From the NCBI GenBank assembly GCA_963682025.1, contig OY821521.1:98881354-98945353 (forward strand): DNA of 64,000 nucleotides, given 5' to 3'. Below, piece by piece: positions 1 through 11,243 of the stretch. This stretch comes from Cordilura impudica (lineage: Eukaryota > Arthropoda > Insecta > Diptera > Scathophagidae). The translations under genes and the position numbers were made by a program. How positions within the stretch are numbered: position 1 is the first letter of the stretch; each line of letters starts with the position of its first letter. Below the pieces are notes generated by a model. That model saw only the letters and a list, made by a program, of their open reading frames with translations. It made no database searches and was not told the origin of the DNA.

Positions 1-165
1 AATGATTTTTTTTCCAAAAAAATGTTCCAGATTGTGAAAATCTGTAAATATGGTGGACAGCTAAAAGAAATACCTTTCAAATGTTGTATTTTTTTGTCAA
101 AATCAGTTGATAACTAAAACCGTAGAATCGATCACAAGAAATCGCCTTGCCTAATAATGTATGTA
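1..165 (-). repeat. Helitron-like family A, 5' half, truncated by window edge
   Basis: Read on the minus strand, this matches the 5' half of the family A short element seen complete at 60176-60543. It has the GGCGATTTCTTGTGA block, the TTTTGAC block and TTTGAAAGGTATTTCTTTT in the same order. The copy is clearly diverged. The rest of the element lies outside the window or was replaced by the unrelated repeat that follows. It has no coding capacity. Confidence 0.7.
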
Positions 166-451
166 TGTATGTTCCGTATGGACTCCAAATGACTAGACCG
201 ATTTTAATGAAATTTTCAGGGAATCTTCAGAATAGCCTGGCGAGTGACACTACCAAGTCTGATTTTTGATTTTTGCTCAGTGGGCGGAGGAGCGTGGCAA
301 AATCGAATTTTAATATTGTACCAATATATCCGTTAAAACTTTCGGGGGAGTTCGGGCTTTTCTTTCGTCCGACATTGTGTATTAGTCTTTAGATGCAATA
401 TAAAAACCAGATGTTTTCTTAGAGCCAGCAACGCGGACCGGGCCCAGCTAG
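166..451 (+). repeat. Second Helitron-like 3' end
   Basis: A moderately GC-rich stretch follows family A and ends in GGGCCCAGCTAG followed by T. A CTAG end with T next to it and a GC-rich potential stem just upstream is the usual form of a Helitron 3' terminus. The text around 173-215 (TCCGTATGGACTCC, then GACCGATTTTAATGAAATTTT) is of a kind I recall from insect non-autonomous Helitrons; that is memory, not a search. The 5' end is not visible because the unit abuts family A. Confidence 0.45.
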
Positions 452-1737
452 TATATATATTATATTTAAGTTCTCCATTATGTTTGTCAAATTATTTTCA
501 ACTTATTACCCGTTATATAACCGAATGGCGGCACTCACACTTGCACTCGCACTCTATGAACGAACTCAATCCGCCATGCTGACCAGTTGTGTTGTTGGCC
601 TTTTTTGGTAAACCAAAAATAAAAAAAACACACAAATTAAATGAAATAAATTTGTTAAAACTTATCTGAAATGGGTAAATGGACATTTAAAATAATGCAC
701 TTAAAAATATTTACGTACAAAGTAGCTACGACATGAAATACAAAAAAAAAATTAAATAAAAATTAATGAAATGCAATTAATTGCATGGAGCATCGAGGAG
801 AATGAATTGAAATTGAATTATTGTATGGCTAGTACGAGTATATGGATGCGTGTGAAAATAATGTGTGACAGTAAATTAAACGATTATGCAGGAATTTATT
901 GTGATAAAAGCAAGAATTTAAATTGTAAAATATCGCATAAGAAAAACGTACATTATTTTCAGAAAGCATTCAAATATCACTGAAATAAACTTGGCAACCT
1001 ATTTTTCAGAAAGTATAAAATAAAGAAATTTGCCCGTTTAGCCTGAATGTAATATTATTCACTTGGATTTAGGATTTAGTTGTCACTACATGTACATTGT
1101 TTATATAGCGATTTTCGCGTTAGATTTAGGATTTTTTTACGACCCAGAAAGCGAATTTTTTTCCCTTTAAAGCCTTTTGAAAAATAAAGCGCTATATCGG
1201 TGATTTCTCGTTTTAGTGGTTTTTAACTACAACGGTTAATATTAAACAAAAAAATTTAAAGACAATATTAATTTTACAAAAGAAAAAAGTTAGCTCATGA
1301 ATATCCGTTTTTTTTTAATTATCAAGTTTCGCTATATAGACATATTGACTTTTCCATGCTCGAATACAGAAAGCAAAGGAGTGTTCAGTGCTTCGCGGGA
1401 ACCATCAGAACATCGCACTTAAGCATCATCCATAAAACAAAATAATCTTTAGTTTAATAATATATCTAGTCCTTAATTGAAGCTTTTTTTTTGAAATATA
1501 AGAAAATGGTGGTTTTTGACAGTTTACTCCCGGATTTACAACCAAAATGGTATAAGTTTATTATAAAAAGTCGAAATTTTTAACAAAAATTAAAATTATT
1601 ATATAAAAGATTAGTTTTATTTTCGAGAAAAACGAATTGATGGTTTTTCGATGTAGATATGGTAGAAAATTGTCTCTAAATTTCAAGCTCGTTTTTTAAA
1701 GTATGTTGGGACTATTCATCTCTAATATTAATACGTA
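452..1737. other. AT-rich stretch without recognisable gene
   Basis: There are short open frames only (longest about 70 codons) with no recognisable motif. The sequence is AT-rich with homopolymer runs. I see no transposon termini here. Confidence 0.6.
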
Positions 1738-1895
1738 AGGCCAATTTTTGTGACCGATGATTTGTTAAACAGTTTTCTCCCGATTTTAAACAAACTTATC
1801 TTATTTGAAATTTTTGAATTTTTTTTGAGTAAAATGCATTTAAAGTTGCTGCTAAAACACATAAAATTGTACAATATAAAAACCAATAACGACAG
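1738..1895 (+). repeat. Family A relic (internal part)
   Basis: A decayed piece of family A. TTGTGACCGATG, CCCGATTTTAAACAAAC, ATTTGAAA and TGCATTTAAAGTTGCT occur in family order. Both the 5' GGCTAGGCG end and the 3' hairpin with CTRR are missing. Confidence 0.6.
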
Positions 1896-1908
1896 TAATC
1901 GATATTTA

Positions 1909-2365
1909 ACAAGTAAGAGTGTTAAATTCGGCTATGCCGAATCTTTGATACCCTCCACCTGGGTTTTACGTTTACATTAATATCTGGACTTCTTGCACTA
2001 TTTGTAACAAATGTATATAAAATATTTGAATATGTAAACACTTTGATAAACCTTTTACTGAATTATTACAACAAATGCTCTGAATTTTCAGCATTTTATA
2101 GAGGTGTCTACATATTTTAGGTCATAAATTGGCACAATGACACCCGATTTATCCCATTTTAAATACTAACCTGATCCAGATAATTACAAACAATATTAAG
2201 TTTAACCAGGTAAATGGTTTATTTTGTAATTTTCTTTTTAATTTAAATTTTTTAATATAAAGGTGCATTTTATTTTTTACAATCCTTTTCAATTTTCCAA
2301 AACTATTAGTATAGGGCACATTTGTGAGTCCGCATAGATCAACTTTCAACTCTTACTTGTTTTTA
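1909..2365. repeat. Hairpin-capped repeat variant with inverted ends
   Basis: The left end reads ACAAGTAAGAGTG, followed by a hairpin at 1926-1942 (ATTCGGC, loop TAT, GCCGAAT) and TTGATACCCTCC. The right end is ACTCTTACTTGT, the inverted form of the left end. The layout matches family B (start, hairpin, then GATACCC) but the stem sequence differs entirely from the GTCGGTC stem of the main family. No coding potential is seen. Confidence 0.6.
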
Positions 2366-2945
2366 TTATATTAAATCTATCTTTGTGGCTTTAAATTAAT
2401 TAAGATAATTAAGATGAAAATATTTAACAAATTGTTTTTTTTTTAGTTAATATCTGAACATTTTACTGATACAAGGCAAAATTAAAACTGCCAAAAATTT
2501 CAGTCAAAACTATTTTGAATGTATTTGTTAAATATCACATTATTTTTTTCAATTTTAAACTTTAAAGTCTTTTTAAGTCTCTATAATATGAAGGAAGTAA
2601 ATATGTGGATTCTTTAATAACAATGACAAGTATAAAACACTTTTTTGTGCATAACATTAAAATATTATAAATTTGAACATAATTAATTTTAGAAACATAA
2701 TTGATTTTAGAAAAATTTCCGATTCGTTTTTCGATGATGCTGAAAACACATCAAAGAAATACAGAACATAAAGATTTTGCTTCAGTTAGTTGAGAGACGA
2801 GAAGCTAATAGATGGCTGGAGCGGGTCAAAGGTGACGACTATAAATGCAAATGCAAGGCTTTTAAAAAAATATTATAAAAAGCGATAAATCAGATCTAAG
2901 TATACATGCTTATAACCACTGTTATAAAAAATCTTTTAAAACCAA
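2366..2945. other. AT-rich stretch without recognisable gene
   Basis: No conserved reading frame, transposon terminus or RNA-gene signature was recognised. Confidence 0.5.
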
Positions 2946-4093
2946 CAGTATTGCCATAATTTGAAATTGTAAAGATGCTAAATTGCAAAACAAAGATGCT
3001 TAAACGTACTGGATGCTAAATTCTTTTTTCAAATTTCATTACCTTTATATTGAAAAATTAAATACTTATTAATAAATTCTTTGGTTTTGAAAACGCAAAA
3101 TTAATATAAAACATAAGTTTCGATTTATATTTTTTAAATTTTAATTAAAATTATTTTGGATTTCATCTGTAATTTTTTTTAACATCAAATTGAGTTTTTT
3201 TAATTTTAAATTAAATATTTTTAATTTTAGAGGGTTTTTTTAATTTCAAATATAACATAATTTACATTATGAAAAGATATCGTAATTGGTTTATGGAATC
3301 TAATATTTCTGTGATGTCTTCATTTTCAAGTTCTTCTTGGATCTGATATTTTTCTGACGATCGACTTTTATTAACGACATCGCTCGGTATATTGTAAGTG
3401 TAACAGCACCCATTTTCAATTTCAAACCTTCATTTATATATGTTTTACAGAACATAACAACTCGGATTTTATTCTGTTCAAAGTTTGCTTTTAACTAAAG
3501 CCATTAAACTAAACAAACGTTCAACTTCGGCTTTTGAGAAAGACAAAACTAATAAAGACAATACAAATATTGATACCTCTTTAAATGGATTTTCGCCAAT
3601 AGAATTTTTGTTAACTTCAATCAATAACGAGGTTGTATTCAGTGTTGTATCCCAATATATCTTCTAAACATATTGGTTATCGGTTCTTTTACCCGGTTTA
3701 ATGTGTTTTGTATTGAAAATTTTGGCATTTTTTAATACAATATTTTTTGGCAATCGACTTTTTAATTCATTAAAAACTGTTGTTAGTGTTTACATTCTTC
3801 TATTTCAAAATGTTTTGTTATATTTGTTGAAAGAAACGAGCAGAGTGTTAAAAAGAGTAGTACACAAAACTCTCGTATTACACTTTGAGAAATTAAAACA
3901 TATCAATACCATTAAAATTAGAATTATATATTCAAAAATAATGAAAAAAAATAAAAAAAAAAGATGCTAAAAGCAACTTTTTATTAATAAAAGATGCTAA
4001 GTTAGCATCTAGCATCTTTTCATAAATTTTGGATGCTAAACGACAAAAAAAGTTGCTAAATCTAGCAACTAAAATGCTAAAATGGCAACACTG
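2946..4093 (-). mobile_element. hAT-like deletion derivative
   Basis: The left end is CAGTATTGCCAT and the right end, read on the minus strand, is CAGTGTTGCCAT, an 11-of-12 match of hAT type. Short GATGCTAAA/TAGCATC motifs cluster just inside both ends: about three on the left and at least seven on the right (3962-4075). Such subterminal motifs are often transposase-binding sites in hAT elements. The interior keeps only a scrap of transposase near 3520-3545. The flanking 8-mers are AAAACCAA and CTCTTTGG, so I cannot show a target-site duplication. The boundaries rest on the TIRs alone. Confidence 0.6.
3470..3550 (-). pseudogene. hAT transposase C-terminal scrap
   Basis: One minus-strand frame reads FSKAEVERLFSLMALVKSKL before a stop. 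The xxVERxFSxM pattern followed by a basic KSKL matches the start of the hAT C-terminal dimerisation region as I know it. Stops follow at once and the upstream catalytic domain is absent. The host element has the TIRs at 2946 and 4093. It cannot encode a working protein. Confidence 0.55.
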
Positions 4094-5229
4094 CTCTTTG
4101 GTGAGTATTTTCGTTTTTGTTCGGCTGTATACATATAAGAAGCCTATTAGAGTTCGGTTTACTCGTGCTGCTATGCATATGTTTGTGTGTTAACAAAAAT
4201 ATACGATATCCCAGTCATCATTTCGAAGATTGTTTTAACAAAAATCAATTTACTGTGTCTTCTTCGAGCATTTTTGATGATTAAAAACTGATTAATCACA
4301 TGCGCTATTAGAAAAAGACTAGAGAATGATTTTTGCTTTCTATTAAAAAGTGATTTATAGAAAAATTACATTAAATAAGACTCAAAAATGAGTCGAAACT
4401 GATTTATGACTGTTTTAATAGCACATATGAGTCAAAAAGACTTTACATGATCATTTATTGCATAAAATGCTTACTGGGATTTTATCCACTATCTGTAGAA
4501 ACAGTTTTTTAAGTAAAACAAATCTGCACACAATTTCAATTTTATTTCGTTTACAATGATACGATCACTTTGTTTACTAGCTAGTAGTAAAATAAGAAAA
4601 TAGTATTATAATACAGCGTAATGATGAATGGTACTTCTCAATTAGTTTATTTTTAATGTGCCATAAGAAGTTCGATTTGTGCTAAGAAAAGCATGAATAT
4701 ATGTTTCCCAGGGCGAAGCTTGGGAAAAAAAAATTTTTTTAAAAACCAATTTTTTACAGGGTACAATTTTATGGTTTCAATACTACTTTTGAATGCAAGT
4801 ATGTACTAAAAGTAGAACCCTTAAATTCATACTATTTTTTGCAACCCTAAAAATTGCAGTATTTTGTATAAATAAAATAATTTATATTTATATTATTTTT
4901 AATATGCGCTTATTATCGATATACATATACAGAATATGCGAATGTTATTTATAGTATTTTGATATTTGCAACAGTGGTATGTATGTATCAATTTGTAATA
5001 TTTTGTGATCTTATAAAAATCGCAGAATATTGATATTGATTTTATATAGTTTCTTTTATTAATTAACTAACTTAAATATTACACCATAAAATGTTGATAT
5101 TGGTGAATTTTTATATTATTACCACAACGAACATAAAAACAACAAGTACAGCTGTGATAAAATACAAAATTTAGAATAACAATGTAGGAAAACATCATAT
5201 TTTTTTACCTTTTCAGTGATTTCTCGGCA
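4094..5229. other. Non-coding AT-rich stretch
   Basis: No gene was recognised. A short imperfect hairpin (TTCCCAGGGCGAAGCTTGGGAA) sits at about 4706-4727 before an A run. No transposon end could be defined. Confidence 0.5.
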
Positions 5230-5695
5230 CCTATGAAACCTATTGTCACGATTTAAAAAACAGAAACCTTCTCATGATGTTAGTATATCATTCTCACTAA
5301 CAACAAGCGCCCGAGCTGTCCTATTGAGAACGTTATCGCGACAAGAACAACATAGTCAAATCATATTTTTTAAGACTTTTTTTACTCCATCGTTCAATTC
5401 TCGGGACCAGATAAACCGATTTGGACGATTTTAAATAGCAAACTTTTCAGGATGTTAGTGACTCATTTTTTATACCAACGAGCAACCTAGTTGCCCGATT
5501 GAAGCCGTCATCGTGATTTTCACAGACGGACAGACGGACAGCCGGACAGACGGACATCGCTATATCAACTCCCCTTGTTAAAAAGATCACAAATATATAT
5601 ATTTTATGGGGTCCAGATTTTTTTTCTAATTATTACAAACGGAATGACAAACTTATATATACTCTCTGCACACTGGAGTGGAGGGTATAAAAAGT
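5230..5695 (+). repeat. Diverged hairpin-capped repeat variant, 3' part
   Basis: It carries the hallmark block of repeated GACGGACA ending in GGACATCGCTATATC (about 5522-5566) and closes with GGAGTGGAGGGTATAAAAA. Order and spacing match the 3' half of family B, but the flanking text (ATTTTATGGGGTCC) differs, so this is a sister subfamily also seen near 29920-30010. The 5' hairpin cap is not found. Confidence 0.55.
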
Positions 5696-5696
5696 G

Positions 5697-5798
5697 TTGA
5701 ATTGCTAATTAGCGAATTTTTTTTAGCATTCCTTTAGGCTCTTTATTAAATGAAAAATAAAATTTCCTAGAATTTGCACTCAAATTTCGAGGGCTGGG
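5697..5798 (+). repeat. Family A 3' fragment
   Basis: It holds the family A 3' block AAATTTCCTAGAATTTGCACT, the CTCAAATTTCGAG hairpin (one mismatch from the family CTCGAATTTCGAG) and GGCTGG. It breaks off before the terminal CTGCTAG. It directly abuts the preceding repeat, which suggests nested insertion or breakage. Confidence 0.6.
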
Positions 5799-6759
5799 TA
5801 TTTTCCGAGAATATTTTCGAAACAACATACTACAATAAAATCTAACTGCATCATCTCACGCCTTAGTTCTCAAAAAAAGGGTTTTTTCGAAGTTTCTAAA
5901 CATTGTCGTAATTTTTTTTATACATTATATTTGTTTTATATATAATATATTACGGCTCCAACTATTTTATATTTCAATTAACAAACTTTGTATTTTTTTA
6001 AATCCAAATTGTTAGAAAATCAAAATTGCTTATTAAAAAAATCCTTTTTTCAAGGACTTTTGAAATAAAAAAAAATTAGGAGTAAGAAAATTAAAATTTT
6101 TAAAAGCCAAAAAAAGGTCCAAATTAAATGATGATGATGTTTTTTTAATGCTATGAGGTAAAGTCTTGTTACACTTCGACAAACCTGCTTTGCAGTATTT
6201 GAAAAATCGAGTAAATGCCATATTTATGTGTGAACAATTCGTTATTACATATTGTAAAAAACACTACTTTTCATAGTTTTTTTTTCTACTTCGAGAATAA
6301 ATTGCGCCACTGTGCAGTTTTTTGATTTTTTGCATTTAGAATTGGACTAAAATTCTAATATTTTTTGTTTAACATCGGTTAAGTTAAGATTTTACTATAA
6401 TTAAACACAATTTTAATGCTTATTTTTGATTTGAGTCCCATCATTACTCGTATATAATATTTTTACCCTATTTGTGCTGTAATTTGTAGCTACCAAACTT
6501 TTATTAAACTGATCAATTGAAAAACAATTTCTGATTAATTTCTGAATCGATAAATGTAAATATATCCCAGTACGAACGTTATTGAAATCGGTTAACATAC
6601 AAAGAGCTCCATATAAATGCCCCTTATTAGATCGACTTACAAATATTTCGCTAAGATCCTGTCTATTATAAACATATATCCTGACTTGCTTTATGTGTAA
6701 ATAATTATTCCCTAAAAAAAATGTTTCGGAACCAATTTTAGTCACAGTCCCCATGTAAT
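5799..6759. other. No gene recognised; one unassigned open stretch
   Basis: A 125-codon minus-strand open stretch lies at 6413-6790. Its translation has no domain I recognise, and parts of the DNA (an ATTTATATGGAGCTC and GATTTCAATAACGTTC pattern) resemble the non-coding text of family B. I treat it as a chance opening in repeat DNA. No TIR or polyadenylation signal is tied to it. Confidence 0.4.
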
Positions 6760-6977
6760 ATAGATAGTCATTACCGGTAAATTTGAACATATTCTAAAAT
6801 AATTCTGAAATGCACAATATTGTATGATAAAAAATAAAAAAATTGTATTAAAAAATACCCTTTATTTATCTTCTAAATAAACTAAGCTAAAACATAAAAT
6901 TACAAACAAAATAAAACCAAAAAAATTCATAACAAAATAATGCATAAAAATAAAATATAAAATAGTTTTAATTGTTT

Positions 6978-8835
6978 TTAATTAATATTTAAATAATTAT
7001 AATTTTTAAAAGATGACCGCAAAAAGCATAAATCGTCATCACTCCTGTCGTTTAAATTTGATCTTATTTTTATGCTGATGAGCCCAGCAGCAGAGTAGGC
7101 ACTTTCTGACTCTACGCTCGTTGGACGAATAGTCATAAGATGGTCAAATGCAATAGTTAAATATTTATTGCGAATATTTTCGTCTTAAAAATAGGATATT
7201 TCTTTTCTGACAATTATTACAAGATCTCTATTTGTCTTCTTATTATCTCTGTCTTCTAAATTACGGGTTTTTTTTAAATTTCTAATTGAAGTTTTTCCTT
7301 CATAGATATATTGGACACAGCAGTCAATATTGATGAAGCTGAAGGTACATCGACTTCTATAAACTCAACTACATCGTTCTCGTGATCATCCTCATCATCA
7401 TCGCTGATAATAATTTCATCTTGCTTGTTGGAAACACGTTTAATTAGCTCAATTATTGTTTTAGTTATGGCAGCTTTACTCGTTCTATTAAATATTGCTT
7501 AATCGCTATTCTTATTATCATTCAATTTAATCGGGTCATGAAGAAAGTGTAGAACATCTGAATTAATAGTTCGTCTTTCCTTTATTCGTAAAACTAACTC
7601 ATCCTTAAGTTCGTTGCTTAATAAGGTGTTTTGTTGCTTAAGTTCGTTTAACATAAATTCTAATGTTATATCAGCTGTAAAAAGATTAACATCTTCGCAA
7701 CATAATGCTTCTACAGCAACTTTTAAAGGCTGCAAAGCTGCTATTATGTTACATAACAAGCTAATATCTTTTTGTCGAACGTGATAGCAGACTTTTCGTA
7801 TAGCATTTCTAATTTCATAAAAACGCTAGTAGGCTGGTGCGAGTGTCCAAAATTAATGAATGATTCTTACATAATTCATCTTGTATATTTTTCTGGAGTA
7901 TTGGAACATTTTTCGTTGGTGAATGGCGAAAAATTTTATCGACTTTTCGAATCTTTTCTACCAGAGGACGTATATTTGCATGTCGAATAACAGGATCCAC
8001 GTTCGTTTCAGATTTTAGCTTTAAGTCATCATCATCGTCATCTGATAAATACTCTGGACTAGTTGCGTCTTCCTGTTCATCAGCATTTTCTACTGAATAA
8101 TTTTTGTCATAAAGAACCTTGATAACTGCCAATTGAATACCGTGCACTATACACAATTGATGAATTGCACCAATTAAAGTTCCCACTTTCTTCATCACCG
8201 ATGCTCCATCTGTCGTAATTGAAACGACATTGTCAAACGAAATACTGAATTCTTTAATTTTTTTCTCCAGAACGGTAACACATTTTCAGCATGTGCTCTA
8301 GCAAGACCAAGATACCAAAATATATTAAATGTATGTACATTCACATTCATGTAGCAGCGATTTTTGACAGACGTCCACTCATCCAATTTGAGACTAAACG
8401 CTTTACCTTGATTACTACGAGATTTTAGGTCAGCGAAGACTCTTTGCCGCATTTTCGCTGCATATTTAGTCACCCTTACCATGCAACAGTTTTCTTAAAT
8501 CATAAGATGTACAACACTTAACAAAAGGTAAACCATCCTTGGCTGTTAATCGCGCAACAACCCCAGAAAATGAATCATCAACTGATTTTAAAACGTAGTT
8601 TGAAATTATTGAAATTATTATTCACATTTGTAGATATGTTTATAGTTGCACTTGTACCTGGTTCATCTGATTTATTTCTTTTTAATAGATTAATTTTGTG
8701 CTGGGATCGAAGGTGTGCATGCAAGCCACTTGTGCTACCGCCAGAACTTTTAATTGTTTTCGAACACTGCTTGCACTCACCTGCACTTCTATGTTGTATA
8801 CGTATAAATCAATTCCACGGGGATTTTTTATCCAT
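6978..8835 (-). pseudogene. BED-finger hAT transposase, broken
   Basis: In minus-strand order this has an N-terminal BED-type zinc finger (SPWN, stop, then CKQCSK and GLHAHLRSQH; about 8835-8690), the first catalytic block KLDEWTSVKNR (about 8375), the second block SITTDGASVM (about 8210-8240), the CIVHGIQLAV CxxH block (about 8145), an acidic insertion (SDDDDDD), and a C-terminal dimerisation end ESAYSAAGLIS with NDRSDDD and CFLRSSF (about 7115-7015). This is the full domain order of a ZBED-like hAT transposase, a DDE enzyme for cut-and-paste transposition. A stop in the finger and several frameshifts, at about 8230 and between 7300 and 7800, make it non-functional. Confidence 0.8.
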
Positions 8836-9194
8836 GGCTGTGTAAAAAATCTAAAGTTTAAAATAAAAAACCCAATATAAATATAATTATATTAATAATA
8901 ATATTAAAATCAATATTCTCACCTCCTATTGTTGACTTATTTTTAGAAACTTATGTTTATACGGTTATCTATTGTTAAAAATTTGTTTGTACAGTATATC
9001 GCTAACTAAGAAAACCAACGACACGAACTATATTCACTATACTAAGAAAATTAAATTATTCAGAGCCTACTGAGAACAAATTTTTTTCCCAAATACATTG
9101 CTTACTAAGAACATGAAATTTTGAACTGGAGTATTTCACGGCTTACTAAAAATATTTTTTTTTTACTTTTAATGATTATCCACATTAATATATA

Positions 9195-9550
9195 CTAGCA
9201 GATTCCAGCACTCGAAATTCAAGTGCAAATTCCACGAAATTTAATTTTTTCGTTTTATAAAGACCCTAAAGGTATGCTTCACAATTCAGCTAATTTTAAA
9301 TGAAGAAAACAAATCCAACACATTAACAAATTTAATAAACACACACATAGCATTGTATAATTTTATGTATGTGTTAGTAGCAACTTTAAACGACCATAAC
9401 TCCAAAGAATATTTCAGAAGATGAAAATCTGTAAATCTTGGTAACAGCTAAAAAGAAATACCTTTCAAATGATAAATTTTTTGTCAAAATCGGGGTAAAA
9501 CTGTGAAACTTACTTCGGTAACAAAAAATCGCCTAGCCTATTAATATTAA
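9195..9550 (-). mobile_element. Family A Helitron-like element, complete
   Basis: Read on the minus strand it starts TATTAATAGGCTAGGCGATTT and ends GGAATCTGCTAG followed by T. The 3' hairpin (CTTGAATTTCGAG here) lies 16 nt upstream of the CTAG. Length is about 355 bp with no coding capacity, so mobility would depend on proteins supplied in trans. It lies inside the candidate hAT element at 6760-9751, so it inserted later if those boundaries are right. Confidence 0.65.
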
Positions 9551-9654
9551 TATTTGGTTGATTTATATAAAAGAAAACACTTTTAAATAACTACAAAATT
9601 TAATATATTCATATAATAGAAGTGGTTTCATTCCTTACTATAATTTTTGTTTAC

Positions 9655-9751
9655 CGAATTTACCGGTAATGAGCGGTAAAATTACCGGTAATAAAATTAT
9701 GTTTTTTCCTTTCAATTACCGGTAAACCGTTTACCGTTATTGCAATCCCTA
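9655..9751. repeat. Cluster of TTACCGGTAA palindromes
   Basis: Three perfect 10-bp TTACCGGTAA palindromes (9660, 9682, 9716) and an adjoining GGTAAACCGTTTACC palindrome lie in under 80 bp. A fourth TTACCGGTAA is at 6771. They are most simply read as subterminal transposase-binding repeats of the hAT element between them. Confidence 0.5.
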
Positions 9752-10187
9752 CATGTAAGTGATCTACCTTAATATGATCTTGATTGACCATTTTTATACC
9801 TATCCCCATATTGTTATCCCTTCTGATATATGATGGAAAATAAATATATGAAAATCTCACCTGAATTTGGTTGTTGCTTACTTACTCACTCTGAATGGTT
9901 GGATCTAAAACGCTTTTGTAAAGCTCATGATATAGGGCCTTCTAGTTCGCCTAGACTGTTTATAAATTTCTACTGGTTTTATATTGATTATTGCAAAATT
10001 TTGGTAAACGTGTCAAAGGATACAGAATACACCTGTTAATAATTTTAAAGGAAAAATAATATTTTTCCCCATATTTTGCGTATGCAAAATATTCAGCTTT
10101 TGAAGAGTTTTTTCCAAGCTTTTGTGCGAATAAATATAAAAAATATTATTTACAATTCCCGGACAATCTAACAAAGTACACTATTTT

Positions 10188-10400
10188 GTCAGGAAGCTGT
10201 TTATGCCCCTCACATCATTGTGCAGAGGGTCCATATCAGCTTTTCAATCCGTTTGTAACTCAGAGAAATAAATTCCGGAGGCCCCATAAACTTTGTATAT
10301 TCTTGAGCATAATAAAAGAAGGAATCGATCTGGCGATGTCTGCCCGTCTGCCTCTGCGTCTGTCCGTCTGTATGTTGAAAACAATCTCCTGTCCGCAATA
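10188..10400 (-). repeat. Diverged hairpin-capped repeat variant
   Basis: The minus strand carries the family B superfamily hallmark: tandem GACAGACGGACAGACGC-like units, then GACATCGCCAGATCGATTCC. No hairpin cap is found. The two overlapping minus-strand open frames here (62 and 64 codons) are by-products of the tandem block. Confidence 0.5.
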
Positions 10401-10795
10401 GATAGAGTGGGTCGCACTTCTTAGGCTTAAAATGTTCGACATAATCATTAGCATTTAGAGTAAATTTAGAGGCTCTGGGCCCAATATCTATGGGATGACG
10501 TAAAAAAATTTAAAGATACTCCGATAAAATTTCATATAAAAAACAAAAAATATTGAAAAATGTTTGTATGTATTTACATAACAGAAACATGTGCGATGGT
10601 TGTTTTTTTTTTTTTTTTTGTACACGTGAAGGAATGGTATATCGATGAATATACATTGAATAATACAATCTTACTCTCAATAATCACACAAAAATCTAAT
10701 TGAATGCATTGTATTGAAAGACATACATACATATATTAATACGTACATGCATGGAAAATATTTAAAAACATTATTTATGATTCTCATTTAGTTAT
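10401..10795. other. No gene recognised
   Basis: AT-rich, with a long T run at about 10602-10619. That run could be a retroposon tail on the minus strand, but I see no LINE coding sequence next to it. Confidence 0.4.
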
Positions 10796-11156
10796 ATCTA
10801 TAATAATTCTTGTGATCGACGTTTTGTTCTACCGTTTTATCCCGATTTTGACCAAACGTATATTATTTGAAAGGTATTTCTTTTAAGCCGTTTTGCAGAT
10901 CTACAGATTTTTAAATTTTTTCGTTTATTTTGAGTAAATTGCATTTAAAGTTGCTACTAACACATAATATAATTATACAATGCTATGTGTGTGTTTATTA
11001 AATTTGTTAATGTGTTTGTAACAAAAATTAGTTTGATTTTTGTGTTGATTTGTGAATTGGCTATAATTGATTAGCATAACTTTATGGTCTTTATTTAATG
11101 AAAAAATAAAATTTCCTAGAATTTGCATTCGAATTTCGAGGGCTGGAATCTGCTAG
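10796..11156 (+). mobile_element. Family A Helitron-like element
   Basis: It starts TCTATAATAATTCTTGTGA, lacking the TTAATAGGCTAGGCG segment of other copies, and otherwise follows family order. It ends TTCGAATTTCGAGGGCTGG, then AATCTGCTAG followed by T. The 3' hairpin and the CTAG terminus are both preserved. Confidence 0.65.
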
Positions 11157-11243
11157 TTTTTAATTAATACACATACCAAGTTACAGCGACAATGTTTATC
11201 ATGCTTCCATTTCATGGTGTAAAGTAAAGTTAATCAACAAAAA

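Larger units (their letters stand above)
6760..9751 (-). mobile_element. Candidate boundaries of a decayed BED-finger hAT element
   Basis: TTACCGGTAA palindromes flank the broken hAT coding region on both sides: 6771-6780 on the left and 9660, 9682 and 9716 on the right. The right end, read inward, is TAGGGATTGCAATAACGG, a plausible hAT TIR. The left end (TAGATAGTCATTACCGG) is a poor match. CATGTAAT at 6751-6758 and CATGTAAG at 9752-9759 could be a decayed 8-bp target duplication. A family A element (9195-9550) is nested inside. The ends are inferred, not certain. Confidence 0.4.

Noticed and set aside
6413..6790. 125-codon minus-strand open stretch
   Set aside because: No domain or recognisable motif; the DNA resembles repeat text. 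Kept only as a note in the intergenic entry.
7772..8845. Plus-strand frames over 7772-7990 and 8570-8880
   Set aside because: Antisense shadows of the hAT transposase and its BED finger on the minus strand.
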